This document shows positions 22,401-34,400 of a stretch of 64,000 nucleotides of DNA, piece by piece. The position numbers and the translations under genes are program-made. The stretch comes from Juglans regia (lineage: Eukaryota > Streptophyta > Magnoliopsida > Fagales > Juglandaceae). The notes beneath the pieces are model-generated. The model was given only the letters and a program-made list of their open reading frames with translations. It was not told the origin of the DNA and did not search any database. Every line of letters begins with the position of its first letter. The first letter of the stretch is position 1. Location of the stretch: assembly GCF_001411555.2 (NCBI RefSeq), contig NC_049909.1, positions 5,215,485-5,279,484 of the forward strand, given 5' to 3'.

Positions 22401-25400
22401 ATTGCAATCTCTAGACTTTATTCCATTTGAAGTAAGAACAGTGCTGGCAGATGTCGGCCGTTGGTTAGTGCGAGAAAAGAAAAGAATATAGACTTTCTCT
22501 GACAAAACCTCCTGCAGGGTCGAAAGCGAGACAAACGAATCATCGCAGCAATACCACTGACCCATTGCATCCTGAACACATGGGGAATACTGATCAGCAA
22601 AAGCTATTATTTCAGCTGCGTTCTTGAAAATCAGTTAATGTCAAAGAGTGCAGGACATGTAAAAGAGACCTTAATATAGGCATAATAGTGACCAGAGTCT
22701 TGTGAGTAGCCCGAATGCACAATAGTACCAAAGAGTTTATATTCTGGTAGTGGATCCTGAATCAGATAAATGCAAAAATTAAAAAATTAAAAAACAACTT
22801 TAGTAATGTATCAAATTGTATAAGACAAGTATAAACTAAAACATATCCCATGGGACTCTAGTACAGCTAGGCATCTACATGAACAACCTGTAAAATTTCT
22901 ACCAAGCTATATACGACAGTGTTGCTCAGCAATAACTCTGCTTTCGGTTATGAGCCAGAAACTGAAGTGGCCAATATGAAAAAACATGAAATCATAAAAC
23001 TGAAAAATAGAGAAATCAGAAACAATATCATCAAATGAAAAAAAGAGCCTCAACATTCCATCTGTGTGACCAACTGCTCCTTTTTCTCTCAATTGGTCAC
23101 GAGTCTCGCCTATGAGTTTTAAATCTCGAAGTTGTGTTTTAAATTTAGCAAATGAATTTAAAGCGAACCTAGTATTTTAAAATCCTCGAAATATTTTAAA
23201 TGTCCACGATTATTTTAAATGGGGTATCTTTAGTATTATTGGACCAAGCCTAATTTTAAAGTAAGCCTATTTATATTTTTGGAGCCCCGAAAATAATACA
23301 GTCTTAGCAAATCATTTCATTTAAATGATTTTACTTGTTTAGGAATATTATTTAATATTCATTATTTTATTTTATGTTAAAAACTCTATTTATTTAGATG
23401 CTTTTATTTCTCTTAAGAAATATTTATGAAAGCTCATCATTTTATTATATGATGAACAGTATTATTTTGGGATTAATAAATTAAAGTTTGATTTTAATTT
23501 AGTCTCATTTCATTTCCTTGTGTTTAATATCCACCGATCTAGGTTAGGGACCCCTAAATGTAGGGCTAGGATTAAAACCCTAGATCCCTCCTCTTCTCTC
23601 TCTCTCCTCCCAGTCGATGACCCTCGCCTCCACCGCGCTGCTGCACGTTGCCGAGATTACCTCCATTGTCCACCAGACTCCTCTCCACTCTTCGACCCTC
23701 TCCTCACTATCGCTCTCCCTCCTCTCGATTCATTTTCCTGGGGCCTCACCTCCTCAGGCTCAGACTGCTGCCACTTGACTAAGATTTGCACACTGCCAGC
23801 TCATCACACCAATCTCGACTCTCTCTCAACCTCAGAAGCTCTTTTCTCCTGCCTCGATCTCTCCTCACTCCTCCAAGGCTATTCACTGCTAGGGAATGGC
23901 AGCCGCACTACAGCAGGCAGACAGTGATAAAGCCCCCCATCACAACCACTCCTTCTTTTCCCTCTCTCTCCCCTTCTTCTCTTCAACCCAATAGCCAGCG
24001 CCCTAGCCCAATGACACTCCCACTGTTTCTCTCGATTTCGCCCCTCCCTGTAGTCGACCGTTGCTGCGAACCACCGCACGATAAACCCAGCTCAACCAAG
24101 CCTCATCGCACCCCCATGCCATCATAACCCTCCTCCAAACTGCCCCTTGCTTAGTCGTGAGCCACCATCTTTGCCACCCCACACGGCATCTCCCTTTCCC
24201 CATAAGTTACTTACCCCTGTTTCACAGCCCTAAGCTGCCCACTGTGAAGGACCAGCAAGCGACAGCAGCAACCTCTCAACCCCCGATTTATGGTATAATC
24301 TCTATCCCTTATATTTAGAATTATTATGCTCTGAAGCTGAAATTGAAATGGTGTTGTGAATATGTTGTGTTGTGAACGGTTCGCTGTTATTGGTATTTGT
24401 GACTTGTGAATTGTGGGTTTGTGAATGGAATAGTGATGATGTGATGTGTAATTGAAGTGATGGGCATTATTGTGTAGTTGTATTGTGGTTGTAAATAGTG
24501 TGAAGCGACGGGGTTAAATGTGAAGTTGGTGATGTGGTTATGCTTTGTGGAGTGTTGGGATTAAATGCAAAGCTGTGATGTGAAGTTGTGATGGGGTTGT
24601 GATTGTGAAGTGGCGAGACTATTGTAAATGTGCTCTATGTAGTGAACTGTGAATGTGAAGTGATGGGTTGAATTATGGATCACTGTGTAGTTCGTAAAGT
24701 GTTTGGGAACCATGTGACGTGATAGGATGTGGTGTAGTTGTGATTTGATGGCATGTCGTGTGAAGTGTCGGGATAAGCTATGTAGTTGGACGTGTTGTGT
24801 GAAATGTTATGTTGGTTGGGATTGCATTGGCTAGTAGGAAGCTTGTAAAAGCAAGTGAGTGATTGGGTAGACTATATGTTGATCTTAGGCGATAAAGGGG
24901 TAAGATACATGTGTAGATTGTGGGTAAGGTACATGTGTAATGGATAATCTGTCCTAAACATGAGTACATGATGTTTAAGCCTCAAAGTTAGTTTAAAGTT
25001 GTGTATTATGCTTGGTTTGGGTTATGATGAAGTGTTGGTTAGAGTATGCATGAATGGAGGAAGAGATGTATGTATTGACTAAGATTGAGATGTATAACTT
25101 GGTTGGTTCAAGTTATGCATTGAAAGGGATGGTTTGGTAGGAAGAGTGTAATAAAGGTGATAATGTGTCTTAGCCTTTAAAGTGAATCAAGGTTGTTCAC
25201 CTTAAGGGATAAGAACTTGAAGTAGAATGTTATGTGTTGAGAAGGTGACCTCAAGTGGGTCCCAAGCTATGAATTTGAAAATTTAGAGAAGAGTGATAAA
25301 CGAGCATAGCGAATGGACTTGGATGATAGAATGTCTAATTGAAGGAAGTTTAAGTAAATGATAGTATTATCAAAGTTTTGAATACCGTAACAGTGCCGGC

Positions 25401-28400
25401 CGGTATGGTATGTACCGTACCAGACAATAACCAATATGGGGGAGATAGGTGTTTCGTACCGGGACAAATACCGGCCATTTCGATGTGTTTCGGTCAATAC
25501 CGACCGGTTTTCTGTGTACCGGCCGAAATTTTGTACTTTCGTATTTTTAATGTATTTTCATAATTTTCACTCTAATTCTCATATCTAAAGACTATTTTCT
25601 AAACTTTTTTTTAATTTCCTTTTCTCAAGGACTGAAAATCAAATCCCTACTTTTTTCTTGATGAAGATGAGTAATTATTTTTTTTAATAGTTGGATTAAG
25701 AACTTACAAGTATTATTGAGTTTTATAAATATGTATTTTAATTTTTTAAGACTTGCATTGATGTTATTTTGAAATATAATTTATACATATATAATTATAT
25801 TTATCTATATATAAACTCTCCCGAAACGGTACCGATATCGAAATATTTTGTTTCAATGCCTTAATCGAAACGGTCACGGAAACAGTATTCAAAACTTTGA
25901 GTATTATGCAAGTTCTAAGTTTTAATTACTTAATGCACTTGAAAAGAAAATGACGTTAGGTTATGTATGCATGTAGGTTGCCATCTGACACACGCATGAA
26001 TGGACTGCATGAAATGAATATAGCATGAAGTCTAGATAAGTATTATGTTCATACTCATTTAGAGTTTTCTAATAATATGAAAATGAAAAAAGAATGTCTC
26101 TTTATGATGCTTTATAAAATTAAATGAAATGATGTTTATTGAGCCCGTGGGCCTCGAGCCCACCAGGCCCATTAAGCCTCAAGCCTCCTGGATTGCCAAG
26201 GGGCATTCTTGAGCCCGTGAGCCCCAGCGCCTGGGCCGTAAAGGCTCAACCCCTCCGGCGGTTGACTTCGCCGCCTCACTGGCAGCTCAGAACTCACCAA
26301 CGGTTGCCGTCGAACTCACGGCGACAGAGAACCAAAGCTCTCCAAGGCAGAAGGAGTCGGCTGGTGTCGCCGATTGCACCCTGGCCTCGGGGATCATACC
26401 GACAACACAAAAAGAGCTCTCGAGCTCGCCGATGGTCCAGAAATCGCCGACGACCTCAACCAGGCCCCTGGTTATCAGGATAGACCCACCGCCGACAGCT
26501 GAGAGAACCATTTTGAGATCCTGGGCGACTCAGAAAGAGCTGTCGTGCTCATCCAAGACACAGACAGTGCCGATGGCCTCTTCCAGGCCTCTGGCTAATT
26601 TTTTGGGTTCACCCCCGACCTCAGATAGGAGGAAAAGTTGCATGGAGGCTTCGACCTCCACACACTTCTGGTCCTTCTCAACTCTCAGATGTTCTCATTA
26701 GGGCCCAGGGATTGCCTTTTTCTTCCCATGTTTTGGAGACCCCTTCAATGGTTTTGTGTACTGTGGAAGAAGGGGAGGATGAGTCATCAATTGAAGGGGC
26801 TCTCTCAGATGATGAGTCTTCACACGGGTCTGATCTACAGCTAGTTTGTAAGGAGGAGATGTTCCTAGTCCTCTATGCTCGCTACCACCAGTACCTTTAG
26901 GGGCGGGATTACAATCTGATTGGGTATTACAAAAGGTTGATGCTCTTCGACACTGCCTTGGGATCTCACGTGAAGGTTATGAGGAGCAGTTTAAAGCCCT
27001 CATCATTGCCATAGAAGCAGGACAGCCACAACTTGCTAAATCCGCCGCTAAAAAAGGCAGGGAGCTCAAGAGGCTTGCTTGCTCCATTAATTATGATGCA
27101 AGAGAAGGAAGCGCGAGTAGGGGAAGACACAATGATAGGGTGAACCTCGATAGTCCATGAAGCCCAAGATCCTCTCATGGAATGTTCAGGGCTTGAATGA
27201 TCCAAACAAGCGCCTGAGAATAAAGAACTTATTATGGGAATGGAAGCCAGATGTGATCTGTTTGCAGGAGACTAAGTTGAAGTATATTGATAGGCAATTA
27301 ATAAGAAGCTTGTGGAATTGTCCTTAAGTGGGATGGACCACCCTTGTCTCTAAGGGCGCTTCAGGGGGCATATTAGTGTTGTGGGATAAAAGAGTAGTCA
27401 ATTTGGTGGAGGATTTCGTTGGTGAATTTTAAGTAGCATGCTCTTTCTCAAATGTTGATGATGGTTTCGTTTGGGGGTTCTTAGGTGTTTAAGGGCCAAA
27501 TCTTGACAATAAAAGACAACTTCTGTGGGACGAAATAGCTGGTTTGTGTAGTTGGTGGGATATCCCGTGGTGTATTGGAGGCAATTTCAACGTCACACGG
27601 TTTCCAAGTGAAAGATCAGGGGATTCCAACATGGGCCCAGCCATGGCGAATTTTTCAGCACTTATTTTTGAGTTGGAACTGGTTGATCTTCATTTGGCGG
27701 GAGGAGATTTCACTTGGTCTAACGGGAGGGCTTGGTCTAAGTTGGACAAGTTCATTGTCTCTTCCTCTTGGGAGGTCCACTTCCCCAACCTTTGCCATAA
27801 AAGGCTTTCCAGACTTTGCACCGATCACTTCCCCTCTTACTAGATTGTGGGGGTCTTCACGGGAGACGGAGATATTTTAAATTCGAGAACATGTGGTTAA
27901 AAGTTGATGGATTCTCAGAGAAAGTTAGATCATGGTGGAACTCCTATCAACTCACGGGCACCCCTAGTTACATTTTGGCTGGAAAACTAAAAGTTTTGAA
28001 AAATGATCTAAGGAAATGGAATCTGGAAATCTTTGGGAATATTAATGACCAGCGATTCACTCTTTCTCAAGAGCTGCAACATTTTGATGTAAAAGAAGTG
28101 GGGGGGACTCTTTCGGAGGATGAAAAAGTAAGGAAAATGGTAGTGGTAGCTGAGCTGGAAAAAATCACCCTTATGGAGGAGATCTCTTGGAGACAAAAAT
28201 CTCGAGCCCTTTGGTTGAAGACAGGGGACAGGTGTACAAAGTTTTTCCACGGAGTTGCTAATTCTCATCGTAGAAACAATGCTATTGAGGTCCTACATTC
28301 GGAAGGCAAGGCTTTGACGGACAGCATTGAGATAAAAAATCACATTGTGCATTCTTATGACAAGCTTTTAACGGAGCAATATCAATGGAGACCCAAGGTA

Positions 28401-31400
28401 AACGGACTAGATTTTGATTCAATGGATCAAGCAAAGTGCAGCTTGGTTGGAGAGGTCCTTTGAGAAGGACGAGGTTCTTAGTGTGCTTAACGGGATGGCT
28501 AAAGATAAAGCGCGGGGCCCCGATGGCTTTACAATGGCTTTTTTCCAAACTTGTTGGAATATTATTAAAGATGATCTTATGAACGTTTTTCTCGAATTTC
28601 ACTCTTTCGTGAAATTTGAGAGAAGCCTACACGCCACTTTCATCGCCCTTATCCCGAAAAGGGCAAGGTCGGTGGAGGTACACGATTTCCGGCCCATAAG
28701 TTTGGTGAGCGGGGTTTACAAGATCATATCAAAAGTTCTTGCGAAGCGACTAAGTGAAGTTATGGGGAAGATCATCTCGAAGTCACAAAGTGCGTTTGTT
28801 AAAGGAAGACAAATTTTAGACTCCGTTCTTATTGCTAATTAATGCTTGGAGTCTAGAGTTAGAAGCGGCACCCCAGGTCTCTTGTGTAAATTGGACATGG
28901 AGAAAGCATTTGATCATGTCAATTGGGATTTCTTGTTGTACATTCTTGGCAGGCACGGTTTCAGGGAAAAATGGTGTCAGTGGATAAAACATTGCATCAC
29001 AACCGTTAGTTTCTCCACTTTGATCAATGGTACCCCCAAAGGTTTCTTTCACAGCTCTAGGGGTTTGCGACAAGGGGACTATGGTACCCCCGTGTCTATT
29101 CTGATCATTTTCCCATTTTGCTTGACTATGGTGGTTTACATGGGGGGTATGCGTTATTTCAAATTTGAGAATATATGGCTTACAGCCGATGGGTTTGTGA
29201 AGAATGTAAGGAATTGGTGGGCCTCTTATTCCTTTCCTAGAACTCCTAGTTTTATATTGGCAGGAAAACTCAAAGCTATAAAGTTTGATTTAAAGAAGTG
29301 GAATAATGAAGTTTTTAGGCATACTAAGTGCAGAAAAATTTGCTTTGGGATGAGTTACACGCTTTGGAGGATGGGGAGGAAAATGAGTCAATGTTAAGGA
29401 AGAATGAGGTGGTAACCGAAATTGAGAAGGTTTTTGTTGATGGAAGAAACTTCTTGGAGGCAAAAATCAAGAGTACTTTGGGCTTTTGTTGGGGGCATCG
29501 TTCAAAGGAAAGAATATATGAGATGGTGTTGTAGAAAAGGTTGAGAAAAGATTGTTAAGGTTGGAAGCGACTATACCTATCAAAAGGGGGAAGATTAACC
29601 TTTATTAAAAGCACCATTTCCAATCTTTCCACTTATTTTCTTTCATTATTCCCATTACCGGTTGGTGTGGCAAACCAAGTTGAGAAGTTGTTTAGAGCAT
29701 TTTTGTGGGGTGGCATGGGAGAGATGAATAAATTCCATCTTGTGAGTTGGCATAGGGTGTATTGTCCAATTGTGAATGGAGGTTTGGGGGTGCAAAATTT
29801 GAGTAATTTTAAAAATGCACTGTTAGGTAAGTGGTTGTGGAGGTCTCAAATGGAAGGGGATTCATTGTGGAGAGAGGTTATTGATCGAAAGTATGAATGG
29901 GGGGAATGGTGCTCTAAGGAGGGTAGGGGATCTTATTGTGTGTGCTTATGGAAATATATTAGAAAGGGGTGGGACAATTTCGTAAAACATATTAAGTTTA
30001 AGGTTGGAGAGGGTGCAAGAATTTGTTTTTGGTTCGATGAATAGTGTGGTGAGAGAGCTCTTCATTTTGTTTTCCCGGTTGTTTTCAGCTTGGTTGGAAA
30101 TCAACAAGCTGTTATTTCAGAGGAGTTGAGTCGTGCTAATGGGACTATGCATTGGAATGTTATTTTCACTAGAAATGTACAGGATTGGGAACTTGATGAG
30201 GTTGAAGATTCTTTCAGTTTCTTGGAATATAGGAGTAAATGAGAGGGATCGAATGTTGTGGAAACACACGGGGAGCAAAAAGTTTTCAATTAAATCTTCT
30301 TATAAAGTGTTGTCTGTTCAACAACAATTCTCTTTTCCGTGGAAGAGTATTTGGAGGGCTTTTGTGCAATCTCGAGTTGCCTTTTCTATTTGGACAGCCG
30401 CACTTGGAAAGATTTTGATGGTTGATAATTTGAGGAAAAGAAGCATGATTGTTATGAAGTGGTTCCACATGTGTAAGAATAATAGTGAATCAATTGATCA
30501 TTTAGGCCTCGTTTGAATTGAAAATTCACTTCAACTTATATCATCTCATCATTATAACTTTTTCAAATTCTCACACAAAATATAATAAACAATTCAACTT
30601 TTTCAAATCTCAAAACAATAATAATATTAAAAAATAATATTCTAATAATATTTTATTCTACTATTCCAAACCATCTCAACTCATCTTTAAATCCAAACGG
30701 GGCCTTACTCGTAGATAGGGAGTTATGGGTTGGTGTTCTTAGTATAGCTGGGTTGAGTTGGGTTATGCCTATGAGAGTGGTGGATCTACTAGCATGTTGA
30801 AATAGGTAGCACATGTAACATCCACGATTTTTTTAATTAAGGATTTTAAATTATTTTTAATTTTATTTTAATAGTATCATTATTATTACTGATTTTAATT
30901 CTTAATTTATTTCCTTAAAAACCTTCAAATTTTCAACCGTTGTTTCCATTTTCATTCCTCCGACGATCTCTTTGATTTTGAGACGTTACAACGTAAGAGT
31001 CGAATCCATCAATTTATATTCCATATTCTCAATGATTTCAGGAGAGCCACAAATCCCCATCTCCTTAATTCTCTATTTTTGATCTTATAGCATCAAGCAA
31101 AATTTTCCTTTCTCATAACCTCGCCACCATACGCTGAGTTTTTAGTGTTGCCGTTGTAACCTTCAATCTAGCATCCGAACTCTGTAATTTCTCTCGGTGA
31201 GTTTCTATTGCACTTATATTTTTTAGTGATCTCTATTGCTTTCTTTCCCTTCTGTAATTAAACAAATACTTTGTAAATTTTATTTCTACCACCGTCGACC
31301 ACCACTAGGGATTCGAGGTTCTCGGCCAACCACTGAGTTTGCAGACGGGTCATCTTCTGTTAGTGATATTTTTACTCAAGTGAGCATGTCAACCTTACTT

Positions 31401-34400
31401 TCCTCCCTCTTCTCTGTTTCTGTTAGTTTAAACAACACAAATCCTCAGATCTCCTCCACTGTGCCACAGAAAATCATTTACTTACTCCACCACCATTGTA
31501 GTCTGGGCCACCCAGATTTGTCCATGCTCGGCATCATTTTCCTCCAGCAGTAAGCCTCAGCGACTCTCTGTCTCTCTCTATATACGTTCTTTTGATTCTC
31601 AGTGAGCACTACAGAGATTAAGATTGCGTTTGGATAGTGAGGTAATCTCAAATATTCTGTAAATATTAGTGAAAAAATAATGATAAAATAGTGAATAGTA
31701 GTAAAAAAATAATGATAGAATATTGAATAATAGTGGAGTATCGTAATGAATAATAGTGAAAAGTAATGATAAAATAATGAATAGTAGTAGAGTATGTTCG
31801 TGACCAGAACAAGGGGGATACACGTTACACTACGATTTTGAATCAGAAGAGAGATTTCAAGAAATGGCGAATATATTCACTCTATCAATAACCAAGCCGA
31901 ATCTGGCGTATCATAAGCGATTTACTCTTTCTATTGATTCATGAAGATTGGATCAAAAACAACTCTTGAATGAGATATTCAACTCCAGGGATGAATCGAA
32001 AAAGAAATATTTATTGTTCTACCTCCTATTCATTATTTTATCATTACTATTCACCTACTTTTCACTACGATACTCTACTACTATTCAATATTATATCATT
32101 ACTTTTTCACTACTTTTCACTACTATTCACAGAATATCTGAGATCACATCACTACCCAAACGCAACCTAAGTCATTTTCTCTTTCTGAACTCCACTATGA
32201 TCAGAGCCCACTTTTAGCTGCACCATCGTTGATCTTCACCAGATTTATCACATATGTTACCTCTCACGATGAGTTTGATTTCCTCACTATCGCACAACAT
32301 TTTCTCCTCCACTGAAATGTTCTGTTTCTTAAGTTTATTTTTTTGTGCATTGTGCGTCAGACTTCATTTGCTTTTCAGCTTAGTACAATAGTCTCTACAT
32401 GTTTTGCTTATCACGAAATTTCCCTTTAGACGATTCAATTTAACCTTCCATAGAAAGTCTCTAGAAGCCTTATTTATGTGTAATTCCAATTCAGCCCTTA
32501 AACATATGTTGTAAAGTTTCCCGTAAATTTTGCTTGAGAGTTTTTGTAAAATGGGCTTTAAGTTGTTTTATCATGCGGGCTCTACTTTTATGATAATTCT
32601 ATTCTTCAGTTTAATAGTTTTATTAAGGGCTGCACTCTAATGTTGGGTTGATTTAGTTGTTAAAACACAAAACTACTTTTTAAGTTGGGTTAATCTATAG
32701 TCAACTCATAAACATTATTTTAAACAAATAGCCCAGAAATCTTATTTTTTCAAAAAACACATAGGAGTTAAATTATGTCATTTAATATTAATCTTTTTAT
32801 AAACCAGATTACAACAGTATTTTATGAGAATTCAGATTTTATTTCTTAAACATTTTGAACGCAATTAAACTTATGTTATTAGGTGAGATTTCTGTGACTT
32901 GTTGATGAGTGTACGAAAGTGCACTCTAAATATCCTATTACTGGACTAAAATGCTAAAATGTTAATAGAAATCATTGGAATTAATGTGTATTCTTAAATT
33001 GAGTTTCTATTTACTTTAGGATACTTCCAAACAGATTTTTATGTTTAATTTCAGAGTCTATAAAAGAGTAAGTCCAAACCCATTCAAATTCAAAAGACTT
33101 TCAAGTGGGCAAAACGTTGGAACAATCTAAGAACTTTCAACGAGTGTAGGACTCTTCAAATAAGGATAATTATGAGATTTGAGAGTAATTCGGATCAGAG
33201 TCCAAAATGCGATAGGAGATAGGATGGACACATTTTATTATTTTAATCATAACTTTTCGCTCAGATATCGGCTTGATGCGATTCTTGATGTGTTAGAAAG
33301 GTATCTTAAAAGGCTACAAAGTTGTCTCTAATAAGAATTTTCATATTCAAACTCCTGAAGCGCGTACGTGGCTGTCAAGTTGAGTCCTAAAATTTAGGTT
33401 ATTTCATGTGCAGGAATATGAAGACATTAGGGTTTCTTTCCTACCCTATAAGAGTATAGAAGAGGGAAGACGACTCAATTTGAAGGAGAAAGATCTGAAA
33501 TTAATTTTCATGGCCGTCGTTTGCTCTATTTTTCTCTTGAGATTTGTGTTGTCCATTACAACTATGGGTAACTAAATTCTCAAGTAGGGCTAGAGATGAA
33601 CTTGCACAGTAGATGGTATTATTAATTTATCTTTAATTTATGTATTTGATTTTCAATTACTAAAACTCTTTTGTTTTATCATTCTCAATTCGTTGTTGAT
33701 GTTTTCTTCTCCGAATAATCATAGAATTTATTCTATTTATAGATTCAGACATGCTTTTTCTATTGAATGGATTGACTCTTTGATTATATTTGGATTAATT
33801 ATTTTTCTATATTGATTTAATTCTTTACTGCAATATCGCTTCCTGAGTATATTGTCGTCGTTGCATTTTCTCAATAGTGATAATAATTTACGCATTTTAA
33901 AAGTGGTGAATGATTTTTCAAAGGGTTACATTTGGTTTAATCTTGATTTATAAATCTATACCTTCCGATTAGGAATTTTGAGAATTGAGTTCTCAATTGA
34001 GTTATTCAATGAATTAAGAGCAATTAAAATACCAGATTTGTGCAAGGGATTCCCGACGCTTTACTGTTTGTCAAATTTGAGTACTTTTTCCATTAGTCAC
34101 TTTGCTTCATTTTAATTGCATTTAAAATAATCTTTATTCTCTATTAATCATTTAACATTTTTCTTTAATTTATTTGTTCCTTCTACTATTCTTGTAATTT
34201 GTCTCTCTGTGGAATCGACACCCCAAAGATGTGCTACAACTACCGCGTTACTTTGGGCGTAATCACTTGTCTAAGAAATTTGTAGTAAGTTTAAATTATG
34301 CTACTAAGTACAATTGGAAGATTAAATATGATATTAGTGTTTAAATAATTATATGATATTAGAAGTAAATAACCAAATATTTTAAATTGCTTTCCCTAAA

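Larger units (their letters stand above)
26131..30813 (+). mobile_element. LINE L1c, mosaic, with ORF1 and ORF2 remnants
   Basis: The most complete LINE here, in intron 4 and antisense to UBP25: an ORF1 remnant (26140-27160), then ORF2 endonuclease and reverse transcriptase up to RQGD at about 29075. Sequence then switches to the linker region of a second LINE copy ([11 protein letters not shown], 29158), which is itself deleted for reverse transcriptase and continues into the C-terminal domain. A MITE interrupts it at 30505-30704 and a long solo LTR cuts it off at 30814. Confidence 0.85.
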
